From assembly GCA_002150815.3 (NCBI GenBank), contig NDFF03000057.1, positions 248,001 to 312,000 on the forward strand: 64,000 nucleotides of DNA. The letters run 5' to 3'. Below are positions 45,066-56,294 of the stretch, piece after piece (the stretch's first letter is position 1; each line of letters begins with the position of its first letter). The stretch is from Grammothele lineata (Eukaryota > Basidiomycota > Agaricomycetes > Polyporales > Polyporaceae). Both the position numbers and the translations under genes were made by a program. The notes below the pieces were generated by a model that was not told where the DNA came from, ran no database searches, and saw nothing but the letters and a program-made list of their open reading frames with translations.

Positions 45066-46480
45066 TCAACACCCCATCTCGATGCCATCGTACGGGCCAT
45101 CGTGGTTCGTCTCATTGTTGTGCAAAAGAGTGGTAGAGCCAAACGTGCACAGGCTACTCGGGTTATCCTGGCCTGAAAAGAAAAGTGAGCAGGTATTCTC
45201 TGAATCCTCGCATCATGTAGAGAATTTCCGTACCTGGGCAGGAGTCCCATGCACCCGACTGCTCGATGTGAATTTCTCCACTGGGGTGATGATATCCAAA
45301 AGCGATCGGTGGTAGGATGGGTACCGGGTCTTCCATATTGTTGATGTGTGTCACGGAACGCCCTTGTGCGTCAACGTAATCCGCGAAAGCCTGGTTTCCG
45401 ACCTGTGAAGCGCCAAACGCCAGAGACGAACCCGTGAGCAAACGCAAAGACACTGCACAACCGGACTTCTAGTCCTCACCCGGGGCAACCCATATCCGAC
45501 GAACCGTACGGTGGTGTTGCCGGGCAGATGAAGCGGCAGAAAGACCGAATCGAGGAGAGCGATCGCCGCACCTAGACCAGGCATAACCGGTCAGCCGAAC
45601 CGCCGCTCAGCATGCGCGAAAGCTGCCGGTCACTCACCGAGGGAATGCCCTACCACTGTGACCTTGCTGGTCCCGAATCGCTGCAGCGCGATACTCACGG
45701 CTTCCAAGACGCCGGAGGCGGACCTAAGGCGAGTCAAACCGAGAATCTGAGCGTCAGCTGATGCACGGAGCGCGCACCGCAGCGCCCTATACTAAGCGAA
45801 ACGAGCGCACCTAGACTGCGTTGCCGCGAAACCGTTATGAACGAGAATAGGTAAACCAACCCCAGGGAATAAGTTGGAGTCCAGAGGCGTAAGGATAAAA
45901 TCCAAGTCGGTCAGGTCGGGTATACTGGACACGATTACCATGTGCAGTCAGCTTTTGGGTTCACACCGGGTGAAAGGCGTGCGAGAGATCATTCACATCT
46001 TGTCGACGTCCGTGCCTTGGTGCGCGACGATGACTTCGTCGAGGTCCGGATCGAATCCGACGTACCCTGTACGGAGGATATCAGCTCACAATCGCAGCGG
46101 GGAAGAGTGGAGCTGGGGAAACCGCGGCAAGGACGAGAGGGCCTCGCCCCGTACCTCAGCCCTCGGGATACAGCGCGACCGCGGACATGAAAGAAGCACG
46201 CACAGAACTGGGTGACAACGCCATCGCCGCCGGACTGAACGGATTGAAACGTCGGATTCGCGTCGCAGTTGGCGCCGCAATCCCAGACGCGCGTCGTATC
46301 CGGCTGGCAATACGCGGTGCTTGCAAAGTGGGTATATGGCCTGAACGTCTTGATCTCGTCTTGGGACAATGCAGTGATGTTTCCAGAGTCCTGTCGACGC
46401 CACGGAGCCGCCGTGGAAGGGAGAGCGAGCGCTATAGCGAGCACAGCGACGAGCATGGCGGCCTGGAGGATAGGGGCCAT
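45066..46480 (-). CDS. secreted class 3 lipase / feruloyl-esterase-like hydrolase
   Basis: Seven exons read leftwards: 46480-46204, 46066-45997, 45924-45811, 45723-45638, 45571-45480, 45402-45234, 45172-45066, closing in frame at 304 aa. An N-terminal signal peptide (LVAVLAIALALPSTAA) is followed by a short pro-region and the lipase_3 fold: FASTAYCQPD, WYVGFDPDLDEVIVAHQGT, the nucleophile elbow GHSLG (Ser near 181), NNMEDPVP (Asp) and the GEIHI motif (His). The mature protein is Cys-containing and ends DGPYDGIEMGC. Family knowledge gives triacylglycerol or phenolic-ester hydrolysis outside the cell. The exact substrate is open. Confidence 0.93.
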
Positions 46481-46544
46481 GGTGTCCGAGAGTAGATCCT
46501 GGAGAACCCGTCGACTGGGGATTCGACGACAGCGAGGACCAATC

Positions 46545-46551
46545 CTTTATA
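46545..46551 (-). promoter_or_regulatory. TATA box of the lipase gene
   Basis: Reads TATAAAG on the minus strand, 65 bp before the start codon. An ATTGG (inverted CCAAT) lies immediately downstream of it. Confidence 0.5.
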
Positions 46552-49500
46552 TTACACCTAGCCTCCTGACATCGCGGGTAATTTTGGGATCGAAGTGAGG
46601 GTGATGACGCGACGCGGGTAGGTGTCCCAGAGACGCCTTTTCGGCTCAGAAGCAGGGTGAGCAATCGGCGATGACACTATGACGGGCAACGGTCACACCG
46701 GGCGCTGGGAAGGCGACCGCGCGTGCGCGTATAATTGATTCTTGTAAATGCCGTCACTTGTCCTAGAAAAACGTGACGTCGACACGAGCCGCTAGTTGAT
46801 AGGTGGGCTGGGCAGACCGCTGTCTGAAGGGTACTAATGAATACCATTTCATCGACGACCTGAACGTGCGCCATGTCACTCCACGTCCGAGATCAGCAAG
46901 GCTGAACGTGGTCCACAAACGACGTGACAGTTGTTCGCTGAAAGTTGCAATCGGCGGTTGAATCAATCTGTACTTTGGGCGAGGCGAACTCCGCGCACCC
47001 GATGCCGATGCATGAATGCAAGCGTTTAAGCGAGCACTGCCGCTTCATCGTCGTGTTTTCAACGGCCTTGGAGTCGCTTCGACGATTGAGGCGACCAAGA
47101 AAGAATCGCCACCAGTCGCCTCATAGGGACAACCTGTGGATTAATCGTCGAGCCAGACGCTGAAACATCTTCGAATGACCCACTGACCCATTCGATGGCG
47201 TTAGATGGTGTTTTGTCCGAGCCACGGGGCATCCTTCATACACACGCGATGCCTGTGATAGCGTTCATCGCCGCGTCTCAAAGTTTGACATGCGATCGTC
47301 CGGGATTCCGAACCCGCACATTCAAAGCCATTTCGGCGCCAGGATGCAAGTTGAAACCGGCCTGAGAAAGCCGACATCGCATATGTCAGTCAGAACAGGG
47401 GCGAAGACTGAGGTTGTGCACCCACCCGAACGTAAGATGATGACATGGGAGATTTTGAGACAGGGATGGAGGCCCGGTCAGAACTTCTACGTACATTGTA
47501 AGGTGGTAAGCCCGAAGCTACTTGTTGAATTCTAAGCGCGCGTGGGGCTCTTAGAGACGCTCGAGAAGCTCCTTGGCATCGGCAATTTGCTCATTCCGGC
47601 AATCGGGTACCGACGCAATCGCCCGACGAACGGTGAACGTTTGAACGTTCAACGTGAGTCCACAGCGCTTGAGCCTCAGGCTTGCCTCGAGAAGTCACTA
47701 GACATCGCTCGACGCAGCACGCTTAAAGGCCTCTAGCAGGGTCCAACTCCTTCGAATTCTTCCAGACAACAGCTTATAATGTTAATCATTGTCACGTGTT
47801 GCTTTCTCCCGGGACGATTATCCAGCCCTGCCACTAGCATGGAGTCCTGAGAATTACGAGGCGAAGATCGTTGGAGTCATTCGGACCCGATCGACAGGAA
47901 AGCACTATGGGTGAGCCAGGTTCTTGCGAGCTTCGGAGAAGTCGGATGACCTTTCTTGTCTACAACGTGAATCTTTGGTCAGAACGTAATCGATATCGTA
48001 CTCTTCGGCCAGATTTTTTGCAAATACTGATACGCAGACCGTATTGGCATGAGGGTATAATTACGTTGCCTAATGCTACATGGTTGTCGGAAGGATGAGA
48101 CAGCTATATCACACGCTTATTGGAAAGGCAGGATCAAGAGAATCGATACGACATCCACGTGATAACTCTCAAACTTTGACCGGTCACGTAATAACGGCAG
48201 CACTGAGGCTCGATCTGACTGCGAACACGGGCTGAATACTCGCTTTGGAAAGGTGGAGTACCTCGACGAGCAGAAGCTGGCCCATGAAGATCTCCTCGCC
48301 ATACGGATTGCATAATGGGGTGCCATGTCGCTTCTCCAATTCCTGACAGGTGAGACACGGAAAATCAACTAGGTCCTGAAGTCTCGGTATAATGCGCACC
48401 CACAAGATACTTTTTCATTGCTCTCGCCACTAGATCGGCGAGCTGCAGGCGTGTAGTCCGCCGCCCGATGTGAGCATTCTTCGGAACGTTCATCTGTCGA
48501 GAATATGAGACATGGCCGATGAACTGCATACGATCTTTGTCAATAGTTGAGGGAACATAAAGTAGATCAGACCAACCTGGAACCTAATAGAAAGTTTCTG
48601 TCCGAATTGCACACCGGGTGAAAACGCCGCCTCGTTCGGTAATTGTACTTGATCCGGAGTGAGAAGAGGGGCGTTCCCGAAAACGACAGGCAGTGACAGA
48701 TCGTCGCCGGCCTGTGCAACCCCTCTGCACTTGTACAGAGTCTGTTCGAGAATCTAGTATGATGTGAATTTGAAGGAGACCGTTAATGGGTCTCACGGCT
48801 CATACGCACTACAGGTATGCCAGGCATAGCCTTCTGCTCAACTGTCGGTTGAACGGTCGAGACTTGGAGGGGGCGTGATATGTGAGTCTGCTCGAGTGGT
48901 ATGGCTGTGGGGGCTTGGAGTGGGGCCATGGCGCTGGTCCCGTCTTGTCTAGTACATCCCTGAAGGATGACGGGCTTGACATTCCCGTAATAGAACGGCC
49001 ATGCGTTTGGAGTAGGCAACGAACCTACGGGCGGAGGCTACGCAAGGATGAATGCATATCGGTCAACTCGAACTATTCAGTCATACGTGGATCGAGAGGA
49101 CGGCTCACAATTAGCCAGCGGTACGGTGTGACACGATCCGCTTTCCGGAATTGGTCAATTACGGGCGAAACGGGATGCGGTCCGTTGTCACTATGAGAGG
49201 AGCTGCCAGAACGTGCCCCAGTTGCCGGCTGAAATGCCCCGCGGTGTAGTAGTGAGTTAAAAGTATGACCTTGAGAGAGTATTCTAGCCTTACAGTTTGT
49301 CTGCCCATGGAAGTCCTTGAAACTATCGATAGGAGCGGGTTTGTGAACGAACGCACAGCGGACGGTCAGGTGCATTCTTATAGAGGGCCTAGCCTGGATA
49401 TCAGGCGAAAAGATGCCAGTGCTCCTAGGTATATCCGTGACGCCCCGGCTGCGCATTGGAAGCGTTCCTAGGACTACGAGTAATCGAGAAACAGGGGTCT

Positions 49501-51148
49501 GTGCGACACTGCAATGTTGTGTCAGGTGCTGCCCTCATGACTTACATAGGAAGCGCTTTGTAACACAGGACAACACAAGGACAACACTGACATAGGCTAT
49601 AGCAAGAAAGACACCTCTATGTCGGGGCCCTGGTACTGTTGATGAAAGGATATCTTGCAGTTCCATTCCCAGAGCTCGCCACTTGAGAATAGTGTAAAAA
49701 ATAGACTTGCCTCATTCCCACAGCCACACAGATCCCGTCAGCATCGAAGCGCAGAAGCGCATGCTGATTCCTCAAGGATGCGGACTATGCTCGCACTTTC
49801 CGTTCTTTGGGTCTCGTTGCCGTTTACTGCGGGATGCCTGGGGCTCTGTAATATGCGTGTGTTGCAACCCGGGGTCTCGGTCGGTCGATCAATCCATGCG
49901 CCCCCGACCTCACGCCGTCTGCGGAAGCCTTGCACAAGATATCCGGTGTACCAGATCAGTCTGAGATTGTGACATGAAGGAGGATGCGGTACAACCTACC
50001 AATCCAAAACCACTTCCAAACGAGGAAGCAGCTGACCGTATCTCGACTGCTGCTATCAGGGTGGGCTACGCATCATAACACATTATCGAGGCTTCATATG
50101 GTAGGCTGTTTCCGTTCTGATGAGTATCCCGGAATGTTGACAGGTTATCCTAGGATCATGCTCACATGGTCTATCAGAAGCCTCAGACTGAAGGGCGTGT
50201 GACGGCGGCGCTGTCGCCGGCAGAAATCTTCCTAGATATTCAGGGATATTGGAGGAAACCTGTAAGGACATATACCACGACGCCAGACGCCCGTGCAACG
50301 TGTCCTAGTGTTCGATGCAGCGCCTGAAAGCATCCTAGGATATCTTCTTGTCCTCGGGTCTGTGCCTCCACCTGTGCGAGATGACCGTACCAGCACGACA
50401 GGCCCGGTCCGGATTCCTAGGTGGTACCAGCGGGATATGTTACGAATCGCCTCAAGTACAGGAACATACACTTGCGAGGTTTCGTACGAGGTTTCGTAGA
50501 TGACTCATCCCGGGTTACTTCAGGGATGTGCACCATGGCCCGGGGTTGAAACCGGTGCAAGAATCTAGATCATGAATATTATCGACACGAACATCCGCTA
50601 AATGAAGATTTGAAGGCTTGTTGAAGGTGACTTAAGGGCCACTCGAGTCAACCGCGGGGCAGTCAAGCAGTAGTCGTGGTGAGACTCGAGTGACAGCAAA
50701 GCTCCTCCGCGATGCCCCAAGGCAAAGAGTCTAGGGACAACCTAGCGAGGTGAACATGGCGGTAGCAAATGGAGTGAATTTGGAATTCTTACTGAGTTAG
50801 GGTACGAGCCATTGGAGTGCCGTGCGACGGCGACAGCGGCTGCCCCAGGGGTGGCGAAGAAGGCGGCGGCGGAGGCGACGGTGGCGAACTCGAGAGTCGC
50901 ACTCACCCCGCCAAGTTACTCCAATAAGCGCCTTCCTACCACCACGGTACGCGATATAGTTGATGGTATATAGTTGATGGTCTAATCGCGGAGTTTGAAT
51001 GGGACAGTTGAATTTCGAGCGAGCGCATAATCAGACGTTCACAGCAAGCCGATAATACCGCACTTGTTGCAGTTGTATGGACGTTGTTCGAGATCTATTC
51101 ACATGTCATTTTCCGGACATCTTGGAATCGAGGGCCTTGAAGAAGGGC

Positions 51149-51159
51149 AAAAAAGAAAA
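51149..51159 (-). terminator. RNA polymerase III terminator of tRNA-Pro
   Basis: On the minus strand the tRNA is followed within 6 nt by TTTT and then TTTTTT, the standard Pol III stop. Confidence 0.8.
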
Positions 51160-51164
51160 TAGAA

Positions 51165-51248
51165 GGGCCTGGCCGGGAATTGAACCCGGGACCTCCTCCA
51201 AATTGCTCAATGCCCTAAGAAGGAATCATACTACTAGACCACCAGGCC
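51165..51248 (-). tRNA. tRNA-Pro (anticodon AGG) with a 12-nt intron
   Basis: The acceptor stem GGCCTGG pairs with CCAGGCC. The T arm CCGGG-TTCAATT-CCCGG is perfect, and the discriminator base is C, as usual for proline. The anticodon AGG lies at 51216-51214. The anticodon stem CCTTC/GGAGG forms only when the 12 bases at 51212-51201 are removed. They lie one base 3' of the anticodon, where eukaryotic tRNA introns sit. Mature length is then 72 nt before CCA. Confidence 0.93.
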
Positions 51249-51719
51249 TTGAAAGGTCTTATTCATTACCCTCCAAGTCCGAGTAGTGTTCCTATGGCGC
51301 CCTTCAGATGGCGGGCCTAAGAAACCCTCTCCAGACTTTGACCAACAACCCCTCCGACATCTTACCCGATAGCTTGCCAATTTACCTCTCCAATATTTAA
51401 TCCTTTTGACGTCTGGTCTTAACGCCCACTGCCTGAGCTGAGCAAGCCCTAACGTCCAAAGCTTTAGAGATCGTCTCTGGCGAATAATCCCAAGCGGCAT
51501 ATCTTTGCCTAGAACGTCGGGGCACAATTGTGCGTTTCCAGATGTTAACACCACGGTACTAGCACAGAAACTGCTGGAGAACATCAAGATCGGACATGAT
51601 GGCTTTCTGCGTGATGAGAGGTACGATTGCCAGTGCGACATAGCCGTGGACGTAAGAGCTCCGACGGCCCACTGACGAACTAGTGTCTTGGACTTAAGCA
51701 AGGTGAACGCGTATCTCTC
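51249..51719. other. intergenic gap
   Basis: About 470 bp between the divergent tRNA and F-box pseudogene. Nothing recognised. Confidence 0.35.
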
Positions 51720-53066
51720 ATGAGGATGCTGAATCTGGTAATCTCAGATGATTTTGCACAGCTCGAGCCTTTGTCCAAGATGCTCAGTCAGGCATCTCTA
51801 GATCTCGTCGTCCGTGCTGCAATCAACTCCCTGCGCATCGTCAACCGACTTCCCCCGGAGATCCTCTCTACCATCTTCGCACTCATCCCCGACTCTGTCA
51901 GCTGCCTCGATGCTGGGTTCTGTTCGCTCAACATCGTACGCACGCAAGAGCTCAGAGCAATTACCGAAACATGTCGTCACTGGCGCACCGTCACCCTGGG
52001 TACACCGAGATTGTGGTCGACGCTAACCGACGACGGGCGGACCGTCGGTCGACCCATATATATGCACTACTCCCACCGCTGCAGAGGAGGACCGTTGTAC
52101 ATGTTGCAGCTCACGCACCTTCGGCGGTTCTCCCCCACCACCAAGTACGCTAGCAGCAGCATGGTGCACTACGACCGCTGCATCGCCTTGGCTCACGAAC
52201 TACTCTCCCACCTCTCCTTCCCCGATACGTGCGCCGTCCGCGTGGGCGAGGTCTGTCCGGGAGACCTCCACCTGTTTGCAGACGCGCTCCCAGTGGTGGC
52301 ACACGGGCCTACGCACATCCGTATCTGCGAGGTCCCTGAAGCGTGAGGTCCTATGGGAGAGATCCGGCCGGCTGTGCTCACCGTAACGGTGTCTGACCCT
52401 ACCCCGGAAGCACGACGGTATGCAGCATGCGAACTGCGCGTCTACCATGTCAACACCCTCCTTGCCGCGAGCGACTGGAACGTCGTGGCTAGCGTCCGCC
52501 GCGCTTTCTTTCGCGAGACCGTGCGGGAGCTATGGCTCGGGCTTTGGACGGACTGGATGTTGAGCGTAACCCCACCCGACGAACCGTCCTTCCTTTTTAG
52601 TTTGCCGAACCTGGAGGTCCTCATTATATCCCGGAGTGCCTACGCAGAAGGTAGCGTGGAACAGACTGTAAGAAGTCTCAAACCTACTCAGGGAGAAGAC
52701 GGCGTGTGGGGCGAGGTAGCGTGTCCGCGGCTGCACACGTTGCGAATCGATACAGATTATATGGCGCCCGAAGAGGATTATCTACTTGACCTCGCGCGAG
52801 GGCGGAAAGCTGCGGGGTTCCCGATCGAGCGCCTGCTCGTTCGGTGGTGATATACGCTGGAACCAGACTACCACCCTGGATCTTCTGCGTCAGCCGAAAA
52901 GTGGGTACTGCGGGAGTTTGACAACACGCTCGATTGCACGAACACCGGCTCCAACCTCCCCGACGGACTTTGGGAACACTGGATGGAATTGCTGTCGGAC
53001 GACTGTAAAGACGAATCGGAGAGCAGCTCGATAGGCTGGCAGCCATGGACGTGGGGAATGCGGTGA
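51720..53066 (+). pseudogene. F-box-like protein interrupted by two in-frame TGA codons
   Basis: One reading frame runs for about 448 codons with protein-like sequence throughout but carries TGA at 52344-52346 and again at 52848-52850 before the final TGA at 53064-53066. The start holds an F-box-like motif (NRLPPEILSTIFALIPD) and the usual following helix (WRTVTLGTPRLWSTL). The middle has leucine-rich pieces (FSLPNLEVLIISRSAYAEG, CPRLHTLRIDTDY). The tail (LWEHWMELLSDDCKDESES) remains coherent after the second stop. No intron removes either stop. Both could come from single C-to-T or G-to-A changes of Arg or Trp codons. Translated as it stands, only a 208-aa F-box fragment would be made. Confidence 0.72.
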
Positions 53067-53538
53067 CCCGTATTATTACTGTCCGTCCTGTACGAACATG
53101 CAGCAGGTCTTCAAGCATAAGACCGGAGCTTCCGTTCTCCCTTCACAAGATTCGTCGTTCCTCCTATGTCTGATCTTCAAGGTGGATCTCGCGAGGCATC
53201 TTGTGGTATGCGCGGTACTAGTAAGACGAGTGAAGCATAATCAGTGTTGATACACCCTGTACACTTCCAGGTTGAGGCAGCTGGCGGACAGGCTGGAACA
53301 GGAGGCATCCCAGCGGGCCGACGACCGACCGAGTCAGATGACGTCAGAGCCCATCGTGTGTAGCCTGAGCCAGCCTCCGCCACCGCACCTCAGTTACAAC
53401 CTCCTCGTCGCTGCTCCCGACTCCCGAGCACCCCTATCGTCCCCTCCCCCTATCCTCCGCGTATATCTTTTCCGGCCATGTCTGCCTCGTTCTCTACATC
53501 TACGTTCCCGCCTCACACCTACACCCCGTCTTATCAGC
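53067..53538. other. intergenic region and leader of the glycosyltransferase gene
   Basis: About 470 bp, pyrimidine-rich in its last 150 bp, as is typical for a fungal core promoter. No clear TATA. Confidence 0.4.
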
Positions 53539-55425
53539 ATGGAGCGCTACTCAGACGACTCCGGTTCCAGTGACCGCCGCAGCTACGACTCGAGCGACGC
53601 CAAGGAGTTCTTTCTCCCCATCTCCTCCCGTGGACCCTCGAACCGCTTTTCGCATCATGGCTTCAAGTCCTTCACACATTTCTCGGAATGTTTCCGCATA
53701 GTACGCCCAATCCGCAGACGACTCTTGCTCGTCACGCTCGTCCTCGCGACGATGGGCGCATGGCCCCTCCTCTCCAGAAACGGCAGCATCAAGGCGCATT
53801 TGCCCGACGTATCCCACACGCTGGTGCTGCCTGATATCCTGAAGGCGGGAATGACGTGCTCCCCACACGACTCAGAGGACGATGCATCTGGTTTGCCCGT
53901 CCACCTACGGCCATCGACGTATCTCCAGGGCACGAAACCGGGGCTACACTTCAGAGGTCCGTACGTTCAGTGGTAGACGTAAGGACGCTCACTCAGAGTA
54001 TCACGCCGTTCAGATCGCCTACGCAACGACACCCAGTACATGACCACCTTCCTCGGGGCCGGGTTTAGTGAGTAATGTTAAGTATCTCCCTCATCGTCTT
54101 GGAGGCTAACTGAGCCTGCAGCAAACGACCAGATCACCCAGGCAAACTTGATCTACCTCGCGCGCGAAGCAGGTACTGTCCCCGTCCTCCCGCCCTTCAC
54201 GTCCTACATCGACGGGGACAAGGCCCCGCTCTCGTTCTCGCGCGTATTTGACGTCCCGCGCATGTCGCGCGCTCTCGACACGCCATTACTCGACTGGGCG
54301 GAGGTGAAGGACCTCGACCGCGCATGGACCGCGGAGGCGCAGGACACGCTCGGCTGCTGGAACATTTGGCAGGTGCAGAGCGTCCATGCGGACGGCCCGC
54401 GCGGGAGTTATACATCCGTCCTCCTCGGGCTTGGTATGTGGTTCTGGATTCTACATGATCCTTTGTGGGTGCGCTGACAGTACCGCGTCCCACAGACATC
54501 TCGTACACGCGCGCACCGAAGTGGGTGAAGCTGATCCCAGGCTACGAACATGACATGCACTCTACGTTCTGGTCCCTGCTCAAGCTCGTCTTCCCCGAAG
54601 GCCGTGCGGAAACCCTGGCAGAGCCAGCCAAGCACCCCACCATCGCGGCTCCGCACTCTGGGGCCGTGCTCCCGCCCGACGAGCAGATGGCCTGCTTCGA
54701 CTTTCTTTACTACACCTGTGCGCACGAGGTACGTCCTTGGTGGCTAACGCGCACCGTCTCCCGCCGTCTTACCAATCACTCTCATCGTGTAGCCGTTCGA
54801 GTTCAAGTCCGACTTCTCGCCCATGTGGCGCGACGTGCTCATGCATGCGCACTGGACACCTCAGCTCGCCGCACTCGGCACCGCCGCCCTCCGGCGCACC
54901 TTCAGCCTCCCTCCCTCCTCCCCCGCCGCAGACATCCCCCCGTTCATCGCGCTGCACGCCCGGCACGGCGACTTCTCCCAATACTGCCACGGCGCGCCCG
55001 CGAGCGAGTGCTTCGCGCCGCTGTCCGCGTTCGACCGGCGCGTGCGCGAGCTGCAGGACGAGCTCGAGGCGCGCACGGGCGTGCGCCCCGCGCGCGTGAT
55101 CATGACGGGCGACGAGAAGGACGAGCGGTGGTGGGACGCGGTCGCCGCTAGGGGGTGGCACCGACTCGACTATGCCGTGCAGCAGACGGAAGGGGCCGCA
55201 AAGGGGAAGGGACAAGGACGGGGGCAGGGGTTGGCGGCGGCTGGGGCCGGGGCGGCGGCGTTCGGGAACTGGTACCCGGTCTTGCTGGATGCGGTCGTGC
55301 AGTCGATGGCGCTGGGATTTGTGGGCACGGAGGAGTCGACGTTCTCGCATATCGCGAGGAGGAGGGTTGTGGATTGGAACGGGGGCGCGGCGCGGATGGT
55401 GCCGGTTAGAGGCGACGAGCACTGA
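53539..55425 (+). CDS. O-fucosyltransferase-like type II membrane glycosyltransferase
   Basis: Exons 53539-53956, 54014-54067, 54122-54433, 54496-54728, 54793-55425 give 549 aa in frame. A Ser-rich cytoplasmic tail of about 58 residues is followed by RRR and one membrane anchor (LLLVTLVLATMGAWPLL), the layout of Golgi type II enzymes. The luminal part shows LRNDTQYMTTFLGAGF, QANLIYLAREAGTVPVLPPF, and LHARHGDFSQYC near residue 391. The last is the HxRxxDF motif that binds GDP-fucose in O-fucosyltransferases. GTEESTFSHIARRR near the C-terminus corresponds to the conserved donor-site segment. The family call rests on these motifs; the actual sugar and acceptor are inferred. A low-complexity KGKGQGRGQG insert sits between the last two motifs. 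Confidence 0.82.
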
Positions 55426-55803
55426 GGGTGGCCATCGCGGTTATGGGATGTGTAGATGTCGAGATCGACTTTAGAGTTACAGGATTCTTGTCCGCACGGA
55501 TTTTAAAATGCACGGAGGCCTGTTCATCTCACTTGCACTTGACATGTGGACCATCACTCATTCAACGACTTCACTGGAATCCTGTGAACCAGAACTTGGA
55601 TATGGAGTGGGACAATGGAGTGGGACAGCATCGCAGGAACAGGAAAGTGACAACTTGAAGGTTGGAAGGAGGAAGAAAGTCGCGTACGGCCTCACGTGTT
55701 CTCTGCATATGAACTTTCGTCACCCAAAACATGATATCCACGGCACTGGGGCCGAATGTAGGTTTAGAGAACGTCACGGACCACAGCGTAGGACGCGCGT
55801 ACT
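55426..55803. other. short intergenic region, convergent genes
   Basis: About 380 bp, 3' flanks of the glycosyltransferase and the 68-aa minus-strand ORF. Nothing recognised. Confidence 0.4.
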
Positions 55804-56010
55804 TTAATCCCTGCTACCGCTCTCCTCCGTCAAAGCATCCGCGAGCTTCTGAAGCTGGACTGCGGTTGTGGTCTCGCCCGCGTTCTTGAGGAGGTTGCGC
55901 TCGCGAAGACGGTGGATGAAACCATCGAGACGCTTTTGAGCAGCTTCGGCCGAAATCTGCTGTGCGCGCTGCGGTTGTAGGCGCAACGGAGGAGTGAGGG
56001 CGGCGTCCAT
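55804..56010 (-). CDS. small hypothetical protein, 68 aa
   Basis: An ATG-started frame with a helical, charged composition (ISAEAAQKRLDGFIHRLRER, then VQLQKLADALTEE). I do not recognise it. The residue pattern is more protein-like than the surrounding frames, and it is divergent from ERG9 across 284 bp, a common arrangement for real small genes. An upstream extension in frame exists only from a GTG, so I keep the ATG. An additional 5' exon cannot be excluded. Confidence 0.5.
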   Translation of the reverse strand: MDAALTPPLRLQPQRAQQISAEAAQKRLDGFIHRLRERNLLKNAGETTTAVQLQKLADALTEESGSRD

Positions 56011-56294
56011 GGGCAGCGCAGGCGAGCGAGAGGGAGGCGAGGCCCACGGCAGAAGAGAAGAGAAGCGAAGGCGAAGCTCAAGCAAGGCAAAAGGTGCAGT
56101 GCGGCCGACGGCTCCGCGGGCCGAGGGTGTCACGTGCGCGGAGGAGTGGTACGACGGCTGGGCAAAGAGCGGGATTGGCTTGGACGTGTCGCGCTCCCAG
56201 CTGCAAACCCCGGCCAGACAAATCCGCGGCCGCTCTCTGTCTCTTTCAGCAAAGTCGCCCCCGCACGCGCCCTACCCTACCAATCTTCGTCATA
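56011..56294. promoter_or_regulatory. bidirectional promoter of ERG9 and the 68-aa ORF
   Basis: 284 bp between two divergent start codons. No TATA box is evident, in keeping with a housekeeping promoter. Confidence 0.45.

Larger units (their letters stand above)
46481..51164. other. 4.7-kb gene-poor region
   Basis: No supportable protein gene. Small duplications occur, such as two tandem copies of a 14-bp ATATAGTTGATGGT unit near 50954-50981 and a repeated CGAGGTTTCGTA near 50475-50497. The composition is less GC-rich than the coding blocks, as in repeat-derived sequence. Confidence 0.35.

Noticed and set aside
50600..50760. possible second hAT end (GACTTAAGG and CTCGAGT words)
   Set aside because: Shares only short words with the hAT subterminal motifs; no terminal repeat or target duplication found.
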